Positions 15,673 to 23,877 of a DNA stretch of 64,000 nt are shown one piece after another (position 1 is the first letter of the stretch; each line of letters opens with the position of its first letter). Under the pieces are notes generated by a model. That model saw only the letters and a program-made list of their open reading frames with translations, was not told the DNA's origin and made no database searches. The stretch is from the IMG/VR virus record IMGVR_UViG_3300035660_000001, positions 62,001 to 126,000 of that record, one strand, 5' to 3'. Source of the DNA: a virus. The position numbers and the translations under genes were made by a program.

Positions 15673-16571
15673 AAATTCTAGTGACTGGTGGCGCTGGATT
15701 TATTGGAGCGCATCTCTGTCGAAGACTGCTTCGGGATGATCATGAAGTGGTCTGTGTGGACAATTTTTCTACTGGGGAGCGTAAAAACATCGAAGACTTG
15801 CTGGGTAACACAAGATTTGAATTATACCAGCAAGATGTCACTGTCCCATTCGATGAGGACTTCGAGCAGTGCTTTAGTCCAAATCAGATATACAACCTGG
15901 CGAGTCCTGCGGCTCCTGGTCAGTACCGGAAGGAGTCTCTGAATACCGTCATGACGAATGTCGTGGGAATGATCAACGTGCTTAACCTGGCTCGATCCAG
16001 CTCGGCCACCGTCCTTCAGGTGTCCACATCGAAGGTCCGGAACGTGATCGATAACTGCGGGCTGGACGGATGTTACATTGAAGGAAAGAGGTGCGCCGAG
16101 ACGATCTGTGTGGAATATCGCAACAAATTCGGGCTGGACGTGAGGATCGCACGGCTGTTTAACGTCTACGGCCCGGGGATGTCGTTGGAGGACTCTCGGG
16201 TCGTCCCGCAGTTCATCATGAGGGGCCTTGCTGGAAGACCTCTGGTCGTCTGGGGAGATGGTACGCAGGAGGATTTGTTTCTCTACGTCGACGACGCAGT
16301 GGAGGCTCTAATCCTACTGATGAACGATCCTCTTTACTCCGCTCCCACCTACATCGGAGGAAAGGCCAAGATAACCATTCGGGACTTAGCCGAGCTGGTC
16401 GACTCGCTGTTGCCGAACCGCTGTGGCATCTCGTTTGAGTTTAACGAGAACGCCGGGGCATTGGAAGTCATCGTGCCGCCTATTTTCGGGTCTCAGGCGG
16501 TTCCGCTCGTCGATGGAATCCAGAAGACCATCAGTTATTTTAAAAGTGCTCTTCAGGAGAAGGCATCATGA
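15669..16571 (+). CDS. NAD-dependent sugar epimerase/dehydratase, UDP-xylose synthase-like
   Basis: The 300-residue protein is an extended short-chain dehydrogenase. It has the NAD motif VTGGAGFIGAHL near residue 5, VDNFSTGERKN near 30, the NLASPAAPGQY segment typical of UDP-glucuronate decarboxylases near 76, STS near 118, the YxxxK pair Y136/K140 in CYIEGKRCAE, and ARLFNVYGPGM near 160. The family makes UDP-xylose from UDP-glucuronate; related members are dTDP-glucose dehydratases. It overlaps both neighbours by four bases, so it is coupled to the enzymes behind fibre 1. Confidence 0.8.
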   Translation: MKILVTGGAGFIGAHLCRRLLRDDHEVVCVDNFSTGERKNIEDLLGNTRFELYQQDVTVPFDEDFEQCFSPNQIYNLASPAAPGQYRKESLNTVMTNVVGMINVLNLARSSSATVLQVSTSKVRNVIDNCGLDGCYIEGKRCAETICVEYRNKFGLDVRIARLFNVYGPGMSLEDSRVVPQFIMRGLAGRPLVVWGDGTQEDLFLYVDDAVEALILLMNDPLYSAPTYIGGKAKITIRDLAELVDSLLPNRCGISFEFNENAGALEVIVPPIFGSQAVPLVDGIQKTISYFKSALQEKAS

Positions 16572-16936
16572 CTCTTTTCAAGACTGTAGATTTCGGTCCG
16601 GGCTACGAGAGCCTGGGGACGGTCGGATATGTCCTTTACAATCCCAACGGGTCGGTGAAGCAGGTCCGGACGACGTCGGGCGTAGTCAACATATCCCAGG
16701 CGACCTACGGATGCAACATGACGCTAGACGCCGACTGGAAGGGGAGCATCGTGTGGGACACGGGAGGAGCGAGCCCTATCTATGCCTCCGACGATTTTAA
16801 CTACGCCGAGGCTTCTCTCGGGGTGGCCGGGGCGGTCTGGGATCAGCCGACGAGCGCGCATGTGGGTGCGGGATCGTTCGGGGAGTGGGTCAAGAACGGG
16901 CTGTTATCCTTCGCCAAGTTCATCGGGCTGAAATGA
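16568..16936 (+). CDS. Predicted fibre-associated structural protein
   Basis: The 122-residue product (FGPGYESLGTVGYVLYNPNG, then MTLDADWKGSIVWDTGG and YASDDFNYAE) has a short beta-sandwich-like repeat pattern met in phage tail fibre and baseplate accessory proteins. It ends with a hydrophobic helix (WVKNGLLSFAKFIGLK). Overlaps by four bases at both ends place it in the same operon. Function unknown. Confidence 0.55.
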   Translation: MTLFKTVDFGPGYESLGTVGYVLYNPNGSVKQVRTTSGVVNISQATYGCNMTLDADWKGSIVWDTGGASPIYASDDFNYAEASLGVAGAVWDQPTSAHVGAGSFGEWVKNGLLSFAKFIGLK

Positions 16937-17040
16937 TACATCCCCTCCTCGACATGATGTGGGCGGACCACTGGACGATCCTGGCCCGGGTGATCATCAA
17001 CCTCAAATCCTTCATCGCAAAGTCATGGCCTCATTCCTGA
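16933..17040 (+). CDS. Micro-ORF overlapping the start of ATP-grasp gene 2
   Basis: A 35-codon frame begins at an ATG overlapping the previous stop (ATGA) and runs 16 bases past the start of the second ATP-grasp gene. The product is rich in Trp, Ile, Leu and His (MMWADHWTILARVIINLK in the middle) and could be an amphipathic helix. The arrangement mirrors the micro-ORF before ATP-grasp gene 1. It may act as a coupling leader or as a substrate peptide; neither is shown. Confidence 0.42.
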   Translation: MIHPLLDMMWADHWTILARVIINLKSFIAKSWPHS

Positions 17041-18350
17041 TCATGGACACGGCCCTGGCGATGGCTCTCGCCAAGAGGCTTCGAGATGAAGGCCACAAGG
17101 TCTTTTACTGGGTGAACTGGGCCCGGGCACACCCGGAGATTTACGAGACGACCTACGGCAAGGGACTCTTCGAGGAGTGGGGAGTCAAGAAAGTGGAAGG
17201 GTTTCTCGACATCGCTAAGTCCGTAGACTGCGTGGTTTCCACGGACGTCGGGTTCGGGCAGGAAGTGGACGGCCTCCGGGAAGACGGAATCAAGGTCTTT
17301 GGGGCCGGGGGAGGGATTGCCAAGTGGGAGCTCGACCGGAAGCTGGGAAAGCAGGTTATGCGGGACGCAGGGATCCAGACACCCCACTCAGAAGCCTTCC
17401 AGGACGTCAAGAAGGCCATCCAGACCGTCCAGAACGGCAAGGTGGGCTACTGCGTCAAGGTTTCCGAGATGTTGGCCAAGGGGACGTATGTCGGCAGGGC
17501 CGTGGACGACACGGTTGATTACCTCGAGAAGGTGAAGGAGAAGGCCGGGGACAAGGCTGATCTCATCCTCGAGGAGAAGGTCGAAGGCGTGGAGATGGCG
17601 ATCGGGGGGTTTTACGACGGGAAGAAGTTTGTCCGGCCTCTCTGCTTGAACTTCGAGGAGAAACGTCTCGTGGCCGGAGGGCAGGGGGCCCTCACGGGCG
17701 AGATGGGGACAAGCCTCCGTTACGTTCAGGGCGGGAAGCTCTTCGAGGAGACCCTGGCGAAGCTCGAGGGGCTGATGTCCGAGGGCGATCGCTTCCGGGG
17801 CTACTTCGACATTAACTGCATCGTAAACGAGGAAGGCGTCTTCGGAATTGAATTCACGTCCCGGTTCGGCTATCCCTTGCTTCTCATTCAGATGGCCTTG
17901 CATAAGGATGGCGTCGGAGATCTGCTTATGAAATGCGCCTTCGGGGAGAAGGATATCAGTCCCCAGATCATGCGGGGTTGGGCGGTCGGGGTGACCCTCA
18001 ACATCGGGTCTTATCCTTTCGACGAGTGCTTCCCCCAATACGACTGGGAGGTCGTGAACGGGATCCCCGAGGCCGAACAGAACGGTTGCGATCTCCAACC
18101 GTTCGGGCTTGTCCTCGAGGACGGGGTCTACAAAGTTCTCCCCGGCATGGGGCGGATTTTATGCTCAAATGGCGTGGATGAGAAACTTCCCGAGGCCCGA
18201 AGGAAGGCGCTTGATGCATTCGACTACGTCTCAGTGAACGATGGCCACTACCGGAACGATATCGGCATGCGGGTGACCTACGCCGGGGAGCGGCTCAAGA
18301 AGCTCGGCTACTTCGATGACGAGCTTCTGAAGAGCGTGGAGGAAGCATGA
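17025..18350 (+). CDS. PurD-like ATP-grasp ligase, paralogue 2
   Basis: The product is 441 residues, the same length as paralogue 1, and aligns along its whole length. Shared blocks include TYGKGLFEEWGVKKV, a VEMAIGGFYDGKKF strand, CIVNEEG followed by GIEFTSRFGYPLLLIQMALHK (the PurD-like metal site), and GHYRNDIGMR near the end. The ATG at 17025 is chosen because its product aligns with the paralogue start (MASFLIMDTALAMALAKRL). The genes bracket fibre 1, which suggests duplication and divergence. Purine ligase activity is possible but not implied. Confidence 0.78.
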   Translation: MASFLIMDTALAMALAKRLRDEGHKVFYWVNWARAHPEIYETTYGKGLFEEWGVKKVEGFLDIAKSVDCVVSTDVGFGQEVDGLREDGIKVFGAGGGIAKWELDRKLGKQVMRDAGIQTPHSEAFQDVKKAIQTVQNGKVGYCVKVSEMLAKGTYVGRAVDDTVDYLEKVKEKAGDKADLILEEKVEGVEMAIGGFYDGKKFVRPLCLNFEEKRLVAGGQGALTGEMGTSLRYVQGGKLFEETLAKLEGLMSEGDRFRGYFDINCIVNEEGVFGIEFTSRFGYPLLLIQMALHKDGVGDLLMKCAFGEKDISPQIMRGWAVGVTLNIGSYPFDECFPQYDWEVVNGIPEAEQNGCDLQPFGLVLEDGVYKVLPGMGRILCSNGVDEKLPEARRKALDAFDYVSVNDGHYRNDIGMRVTYAGERLKKLGYFDDELLKSVEEA

Positions 18351-18634
18351 AGTCCATGCCCTTCGGGTCCAGGCTCAACAAGGCGACCTACCAGACAATA
18401 GGCAACGTCGCCTTCTGGGATTCGGACTTCGTCGACGTGGCCGGGAATACGGATGATCTCTTCGTAGCCTTCACCGGAGGGGATCGGCTTGACTTTATTG
18501 CCCACCGGGCTTACGGGACCGTCCACGGCTGGTGGGTGATCGCATCGATCAACCGGATCCAGCTTCCGGTGACCGACCTGCAGGCCGGGGATCTCCTGCG
18601 GATCCCGTCCTTTGCGAAGTTCGGGGCGATATGA
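18347..18634 (+). CDS. LysM-like baseplate wedge protein (gp53/gpX-like)
   Basis: The 95-residue product contains DRLDFIAHRAYGTVHGWWVI followed by an IASINRIQ helix and LQAGDLLRIPS, the LysM-like fold signature of small baseplate or tail proteins such as T4 gp53 and P2 gpX. The spacing from a YG turn to a GD-x-LRIP strand is typical. It overlaps the ATP-grasp stop and the hub gene start by four bases each. In many myophages this gene follows the tape measure directly; here the fibre 1 block intervenes. Confidence 0.66.
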   Translation: MKSMPFGSRLNKATYQTIGNVAFWDSDFVDVAGNTDDLFVAFTGGDRLDFIAHRAYGTVHGWWVIASINRIQLPVTDLQAGDLLRIPSFAKFGAI

Positions 18635-19875
18635 AGATTGACTACGATTTCACCACGCCCTTCTGGGAGGTTAGTTTTCTCCGTCCTGTGATCGGAAATA
18701 ACGAGGCACTCGATTGTCCCCGGAAGTTTAAATACGAGAAGCGATGGAATGAGGGGGACCAGACTTTTCCCTCCTTCCGTCCCTACATCGATGAGATGAG
18801 AGTAAACTACCGATTTGCCGATGGACTCTATGGGGGGATTTTTAGCGGCTCGATATCCTTGAGGCCGGATATCGAAACGATTCAGAAGTTCATGACCGAC
18901 CCCGACTCGTGGTGGAAGTGGCTGACCGGGATCCGGTTTCGCTTCGGCTATCGGGGTCCGAGCCCGAATGCCGCGACACTTCCCATTACGGCTTTTGCAA
19001 CAAACCCCAAAGGAGGACTTTCTCTAAGTCCGGATATCGGCTTCGAGTTCTCCTATATGGGTACTGGTTTTCGGATCGGAGTGGAGGAGGGAATTGTCCT
19101 GAAGGGGACGCAAACCGTAGAAAAGTTCCTATCGCAAATCGTGGATGCTTTCGATCTCAATGCCGACTTCTCCGAAGAAACCCAATCGATTATGAGCCAG
19201 TCGATTGCCCTCAAAGATGAAATCTCTTGGAAGAGGGGATCTAGGCTTCAGGACGTTTTGAATGCGTTCTTTAGTAAATTCACTCCCGACCTCGACTATA
19301 CCGTCATGCCGGGGGAATCCGATACTGATGAGAAGCCCTGGCTGAAAATATTTAAGAGGCCAGATAAGAAAGCAACATCCATCCCGAAGCCGGAAGTTAT
19401 GTTCGTCTGGGGAAGGCCGATCAACCTGCAGGCCGATCCTCCGGTTCTCCCGATTGAGGACTTCGAGACCGAGACGAACTGGAACTTCTTTACCAGGGCG
19501 TTCGCAAAATTAGAAGCCTCCGACGATGTTAACTATCTCACAAAAGCGAGAATGCAAGCCACCAGACGGATGAGGGCGAAGGTTCTTTACGATGCCTTCC
19601 CGGCTCGGGATCAAGCGACTCTATCGAAGAACGACGATGCCGCACAGAAGTTCGGAGATGCTGGACTCGTGTTGAAGGTTGCGGTGACTGTTCCTTCTAT
19701 TCCTCTTCTGCCAATCGGAGCGGCCGCTGGACTTATGATCGGGAATAATTTTATCGGAGGGCAAAACTCTCCCTGGCAGATATGGCAGGTTGAGCATACC
19801 CTTTCGAAATCCGGATTTAAATGCAAGGTTCACCTTCATGCCCGCCCGGTGTGGGCGGATGCGCTCGGGGGTTAG
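18631..19875 (+). CDS. Baseplate hub protein (gp27/gpD-like)
   Basis: The 414-residue product lies between the LysM-like wedge protein and the OB-fold spike protein, where hub proteins occur. Visible features are an N-terminal beta-rich domain with FRPYIDEMRVNYRF, a middle domain with VEKFLSQIVDAFDLN and LQDVLNAFFSKF helices, and a C-terminal strand region (WQIWQVEHTLSKSGFKCKVH) like the closing strand of late-control-gene D/gp27 folds. The protein would form the trimeric hub joining spike and tube. Identity rests on context and fold pattern. Confidence 0.66.
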   Translation: MKIDYDFTTPFWEVSFLRPVIGNNEALDCPRKFKYEKRWNEGDQTFPSFRPYIDEMRVNYRFADGLYGGIFSGSISLRPDIETIQKFMTDPDSWWKWLTGIRFRFGYRGPSPNAATLPITAFATNPKGGLSLSPDIGFEFSYMGTGFRIGVEEGIVLKGTQTVEKFLSQIVDAFDLNADFSEETQSIMSQSIALKDEISWKRGSRLQDVLNAFFSKFTPDLDYTVMPGESDTDEKPWLKIFKRPDKKATSIPKPEVMFVWGRPINLQADPPVLPIEDFETETNWNFFTRAFAKLEASDDVNYLTKARMQATRRMRAKVLYDAFPARDQATLSKNDDAAQKFGDAGLVLKVAVTVPSIPLLPIGAAAGLMIGNNFIGGQNSPWQIWQVEHTLSKSGFKCKVHLHARPVWADALGG

Positions 19876-19877
19876 CG

Positions 19878-20684
19878 GTGGGAGCACTCGGAGAACTGTG
19901 GAATACAATCGCCACGAGGGGCTTGGAGGCTCTTGGTCGTTTCTACAGCGTCTACCGGGCGAAGGTCGTCGATAACAAAGATCCCGACTTCCTGGGTCGG
20001 ATTAAGGTTAGCTGTCCCTACATGAACCGGGGGGCCGACCTTCCGCAGTGGGTCGTTCCCATGCCCTCCTTTGCGGGAGCAGATCACGGGATTATCTTCG
20101 TGCCGGAGATCGGGGAAGGTGTTTGGATTAAGTTCGAGCGGGGCGATAAGGACTACCCGATGTATACCGCCCAATGGTGGGGAACGGGTGAGATGCCTGC
20201 GGACTTCAAGAAGAACCCGCCGACTGCCCGGGGGATCAGGACGAAGGCCAAGCACCAGCTCCTCTTCGATGACGATCCGGCCAAGCTCAAGGTCGAGCTC
20301 CGGACGTCCAAAGGCCACATCATCCAGGTGGACGAGATTGCCGAGACCCTTCTGATCAAAACGGTCAAGGGGATGAAGATGCTCTTCGAGGATAAGACCA
20401 AGAAGATCACGGTCACGGATGCCGGAGGGGACACCCTCACGATGTCCAACGGGGCGACGAAGATCGTCTGCAAGACCGCCCAGGTCGAAGCGAGTGCTAA
20501 GGCTTATATCAATAGCCCGAACGTCATTCTCGGAGGAACGTCCGGTGGACCGACGGAAAGAATTCTGAGGTATAAGGACATGGATAAGTTTAAGTGCCCG
20601 ATAACGAAGCAGGGTCACAACAAGGCGCCTATCCAGATTCCTCCGATTCCGGTTGGGTCTGGACCGGCAAAGGCGGTGGACTGA
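19878..20684 (+). CDS. Baseplate spike protein with OB fold (gp5/gpV-like)
   Basis: The 268-residue product starts at GTG 19878, two bases after the hub stop. Residues about 15-110 form a gp5/VgrG-type OB fold: YSVYRAKVVDNKDPDFLGRI, then RGADLPQWVVP, FVPEIGEGVWIKFERGDKDY and PMYTAQWWG. The C-terminal half is a strand repeat (KTVKGMKMLFEDKTKKITVT, DAGGDTLTMSNGATKIVC) as in beta-helical spike needles. It pierces the outer membrane. Confidence 0.82.
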   Translation: MGALGELWNTIATRGLEALGRFYSVYRAKVVDNKDPDFLGRIKVSCPYMNRGADLPQWVVPMPSFAGADHGIIFVPEIGEGVWIKFERGDKDYPMYTAQWWGTGEMPADFKKNPPTARGIRTKAKHQLLFDDDPAKLKVELRTSKGHIIQVDEIAETLLIKTVKGMKMLFEDKTKKITVTDAGGDTLTMSNGATKIVCKTAQVEASAKAYINSPNVILGGTSGGPTERILRYKDMDKFKCPITKQGHNKAPIQIPPIPVGSGPAKAVD

Positions 20685-20953
20685 TGGCACTCAATAGCGC
20701 CCGTCTCGGGGAAGCAATGAAGACCAAGATGGTGGGTGTTTCCGGCGGTGCAAGCATCGAAGAGGTGCTCGGACAGCTTGGATTGGCCTTAGCACAGGCC
20801 GTCGTCGAGGAGATTAACGCCCATGCGGAAATCCGAACGACCGGGACTGTGATTGCCGCGATAACCGGAGCCGGAGGTGGCGTTCCCGGACCGATACAAG
20901 GGACGACGATCGCCCCGGCCCAGGTGATTCTGCCGGAGGGATGCGTCAAATGA
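20684..20953 (+). CDS. Small hypothetical baseplate-region protein
   Basis: An 89-residue product whose ATG overlaps the spike stop. It has a helical first half (EEVLGQLGLALAQAVVEEIN) and a Gly/Pro/Ala-rich second half ending in VILPEG. Small proteins after the spike gene often encode a tip or PAAR-like cap, but the PAAR His/Cys pattern is not visible here. Function unknown. Confidence 0.55.
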   Translation: MALNSARLGEAMKTKMVGVSGGASIEEVLGQLGLALAQAVVEEINAHAEIRTTGTVIAAITGAGGGVPGPIQGTTIAPAQVILPEGCVK

Positions 20954-21234
20954 TGATCAAGGCTGATCTCATTCAGGCGATCAAGACGTTAGTCGATTCC
21001 CGGGGAGAGCAGTGGACGAGGCTTGGTCTCAGCTCTGCCGGGTATGCCTGGGGGACGGACAAGGGCATGGACGCTATTCTCGAAGTGATAGTGGATGCCC
21101 ACAATGCTGATCTGGCCTTGCTCGACCAGATAAAGGCTAAACTTAACGAGCTAATCGACCAGCATAATCAGCTTCTGGCCGACCACAACAACAGCGTGAT
21201 TCCGTCGACTGCCCAAACGGTTCAGAGGATTTAA
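20950..21234 (+). CDS. Small helical hypothetical protein
   Basis: A 94-residue product with a C-terminal heptad-like helix (LLDQIKAKLNELIDQHNQLL). GGAGGG lies about nine bases before the ATG at 20950, which overlaps the previous stop; the in-frame ATG at 20941 would sit on top of the ribosome site. Overlaps with both neighbours place it in the baseplate operon. No family recognised. Confidence 0.58.
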   Translation: MMIKADLIQAIKTLVDSRGEQWTRLGLSSAGYAWGTDKGMDAILEVIVDAHNADLALLDQIKAKLNELIDQHNQLLADHNNSVIPSTAQTVQRI

Positions 21235-21719
21235 TGCTGTTAGCAAACGATATCCATTATCTCACGAACCTCCTCTCCGGAGCAACCCCGGGTCGGATGT
21301 TCCTTCTGCTTGAGGAGCGATCGCTGAAGGAGCTACAGGGCGGCACCCCGAAGAAGATCAAGGGCCGGGCGGCGGATATCATCCCAATAATTCAGACGAT
21401 CACCCGGGACGGGCGATACATCTACAAGACCGTTACCCTGGCGAACGGGAATACCCACCAGTGCTGGGTGATGTCTTTCCCTCCGGACAGCAAGAAGCCT
21501 CTCCGGAGCATGACGCAGGACGTCCTCGTGTGGTGCGACTGCCCTTATTTTACCTATCACCTCGAGGTCGCCTTAACGCAGGACAATGCCAGCGTGATCG
21601 CCTACAGCAACGGTGCGGATCCCGTCGTGCGGAATCCCGGCAAGAGGAAGTATCTCTGTAAACACCTCTACGCCGTCCTTCGGGATATCAAAGACCGGGT
21701 CGGGGGCAAGGAGAAGTAG
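21234..21719 (+). CDS. SWIM-type zinc finger protein in baseplate cluster
   Basis: The 161-residue product carries C101-x-C103 (WCDCPYF) and C142-x-H144 (LCKHLYAVL), the CxC-xn-CxH pattern of SWIM zinc fingers, usually involved in DNA or protein binding. The N-terminal half contains a GKxxDI-like strand region (KIKGRAADIIPII). Similar proteins occur next to gp25-like genes in some large myophages. The start overlaps the previous stop by one base. Its role in the virion or in assembly is not known. Confidence 0.68.
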   Translation: MLLANDIHYLTNLLSGATPGRMFLLLEERSLKELQGGTPKKIKGRAADIIPIIQTITRDGRYIYKTVTLANGNTHQCWVMSFPPDSKKPLRSMTQDVLVWCDCPYFTYHLEVALTQDNASVIAYSNGADPVVRNPGKRKYLCKHLYAVLRDIKDRVGGKEK

Positions 21720-21721
21720 AG

Positions 21722-22096
21722 ATGTGGAATGGCCTCTCGTTTCCGTTCCGGAAAGCCGGAGATGGATTTCCCCCGGCCAGCCAGGGGGATAGCCACATCT
21801 GGGAGAGCATCCAGCAGATCCTCTTGACCCGGAGAGGCGAGCGGGTGATGAACCCGGAGTTCGGGTCCAACCTTCAGGATATCGTCTTTGAAAATAACGA
21901 TGACGACATGGCTGTGGCTATGGGGGTCTTTGAGATCAAACAGTCCCTTGCCCGGTGGGAGCCTCGGATCAACATCATCGACGTGCAGGGGACGTCCGAT
22001 CCTGTCACAGGCTACGTCAATTTTGTAATTGAATATGAGGTCGCCGGGAATCGCTACGGCAATAATCTTCCCGTAGAAAGGTCGGTAGTGATATGA
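21722..22096 (+). CDS. Baseplate wedge protein, gp25/gpW family
   Basis: The 124-residue product has the gp25 signature: IWESIQQILLTRRGERVMNPEFGSN in two pieces around residues 28-50 (the conserved Arg-Gly-Glu-Arg stretch and the PEFGS turn), followed by LQDIVFEN and a C-terminal beta pair (NFVIEYEV). It forms part of the wedge that links hub to sheath initiation. The gene precedes the gp6/J-like gene with a four-base overlap, the usual order. Confidence 0.88.
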   Translation: MWNGLSFPFRKAGDGFPPASQGDSHIWESIQQILLTRRGERVMNPEFGSNLQDIVFENNDDDMAVAMGVFEIKQSLARWEPRINIIDVQGTSDPVTGYVNFVIEYEVAGNRYGNNLPVERSVVI

Positions 22097-23868
22097 TCAT
22101 AGACGTCAGAGAGCTTTCATCTTTTCCGGACGATCCGCAGGACTACGATATCGTTTATCTCGCCCCGTCCGGAACGACCTATGTGTTCGTTTCGGGGTCG
22201 GGTTGGGTCGAGAAGACGTTTGACGCCCGTCTGCCGAGTGAGTTTCAGATGCGGGATCCCCTTACAAGGGTTTCCTACTACGGGCGGGACTACCAGACGA
22301 TCCTCGACGAGATGCAGGCGTGGCTGAGGGTGAAGTATCAGGACACCTACCAGGACTTCCTGGACAGCGATATGGGCGTGATGCTCATGCAGTTAATAGC
22401 CTACGTCGGAGATGGCCTGGCGTGGTATCAGGACTTCAAGGCCTCGGAAGCCTTTATCGGGACGGCTTCCCTCCGCAAGAACGTGGGTCGGGGAGCGTGG
22501 AATCTCGGCTACAAGGTTGGCCGGGCGATCGCCGCCCGGGCGGCGGTAACGATCGCTCTTACGCAGACCTACACCTTCGACGTGGTCATCCCGAGCGGGA
22601 CAGCCTGTGCGGGTCCAAACGACCTGCAGTTTACTCTGAACGATGACGTAAAGTTCTATACGGGAGAGCTCGTTCTTCGCCCGGTCGAAGCGGTGAAGGC
22701 TACCGTTACCGAAGGGCAGGTCATCCGCATGGCCTTTATCTCGGACGAAAGTTCCAATCAGAAATTCCCCCTCTCCGATCACCCCGCAGAAAAGTTCGTA
22801 GCCCAGGGAACGATGCTGGTTACGGTCGACGGCGTTCACTGGATGGAGCAGGATTACTGGACGTTCGACGGGACGAATCATTGCATCGTGGACTATAATG
22901 ATTCGCCGCCGACGCTCAAGTTCGGAGATGGGGTAAGCGCCCCTATCCCTCGGGACGGGGCGCAGATTGAAGTCTCTTGGAGGGCTTGTTCCGGAGCCTT
23001 GGGAAACGCGAAGAGCGCCTCCATCACGTCTTTCAAATCGCCCGTCTACGTCAAAGGGACGGAAATCCGGGCTACTCTCAACAACGTCCTCGGGGCTTCG
23101 GGAGGCGCCGACGAGGAGGACACCCGCCACGTCAAGGTTTACGCCCCCCGGATTTTCCTTACCAAAGACCGTGCGGTCACGATCGGGGACTACGAGACCC
23201 TCGCTATGAACTACGTCGACGTAGAGGGAAGCCTTGCGAGGGCCCGGGGCGTGGTGGTCAAGCAGGTTTTGGATGATGCCTACCTGCAGGGGCTTTTGAA
23301 TTTGATCACGGATGCCGGGACAAAGGCCGCCCTCACGAACTACCTTACCGGGATCATCGCCTCGGGTCGGGACGTGAATCTTATCAAGCTCTACGTTCTG
23401 TCTCTGGATGGCAGTGGGACCTATGTCGATCCGTCGACGAACTTCATGAACCGACTGTCCGATTATCTCGAGACGAAGAAGGTCGCCACCGTCGTGGTTC
23501 AAATTGTGGCCGGATCGACGCTCCTGCGGTTGGTGAATATCACCATCCAAATCGGAGTGCTCGATAACTACAACGCCGGGGACGTGATCTCCGCCGTGAA
23601 TGCCGCAGTGCAGGAGCTTCTCAAGAACAGGAACTTCGGAATTGCTCTGCGGGCCTCGCACGTTTATGAGGCCGCTCAGGAGGTCGCCGGTGTGGACTAC
23701 GTTCGGGTTACGCTCAGTCTTCCCGTGGGATCGACCGGGGTGAAGATGGACAGCGGGGACGCCATCCCTGATCCGCAGTATATCCTGGTGGCCGGGACCG
23801 TTAGCATCACCGGGACAATTAGGCCGAGGAATACACAGCCGCCTCGGGATATCAGGGCGACTTACTAA
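22093..23868 (+). CDS. Baseplate wedge protein, gp6/gpJ-like
   Basis: The 591-residue product follows gp25 and has the Baseplate_J layout: an N-terminal helical part with YQTILDEMQAWLRVKY and SDMGVMLMQLIAYVGDGLAW near residues 75-115, a beta-rich middle with LKFGDGVSAPIPRDGAQI near 275, GALGNAKSASI, then GADEEDTRHVKVYAPR near 337 and TIGDYETLAMNY, which are well-conserved J-domain elements. It forms the ring of the wedge. Confidence 0.85.
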   Translation: MIIDVRELSSFPDDPQDYDIVYLAPSGTTYVFVSGSGWVEKTFDARLPSEFQMRDPLTRVSYYGRDYQTILDEMQAWLRVKYQDTYQDFLDSDMGVMLMQLIAYVGDGLAWYQDFKASEAFIGTASLRKNVGRGAWNLGYKVGRAIAARAAVTIALTQTYTFDVVIPSGTACAGPNDLQFTLNDDVKFYTGELVLRPVEAVKATVTEGQVIRMAFISDESSNQKFPLSDHPAEKFVAQGTMLVTVDGVHWMEQDYWTFDGTNHCIVDYNDSPPTLKFGDGVSAPIPRDGAQIEVSWRACSGALGNAKSASITSFKSPVYVKGTEIRATLNNVLGASGGADEEDTRHVKVYAPRIFLTKDRAVTIGDYETLAMNYVDVEGSLARARGVVVKQVLDDAYLQGLLNLITDAGTKAALTNYLTGIIASGRDVNLIKLYVLSLDGSGTYVDPSTNFMNRLSDYLETKKVATVVVQIVAGSTLLRLVNITIQIGVLDNYNAGDVISAVNAAVQELLKNRNFGIALRASHVYEAAQEVAGVDYVRVTLSLPVGSTGVKMDSGDAIPDPQYILVAGTVSITGTIRPRNTQPPRDIRATY

Positions 23869-23877
23869 GGAGGGAGA

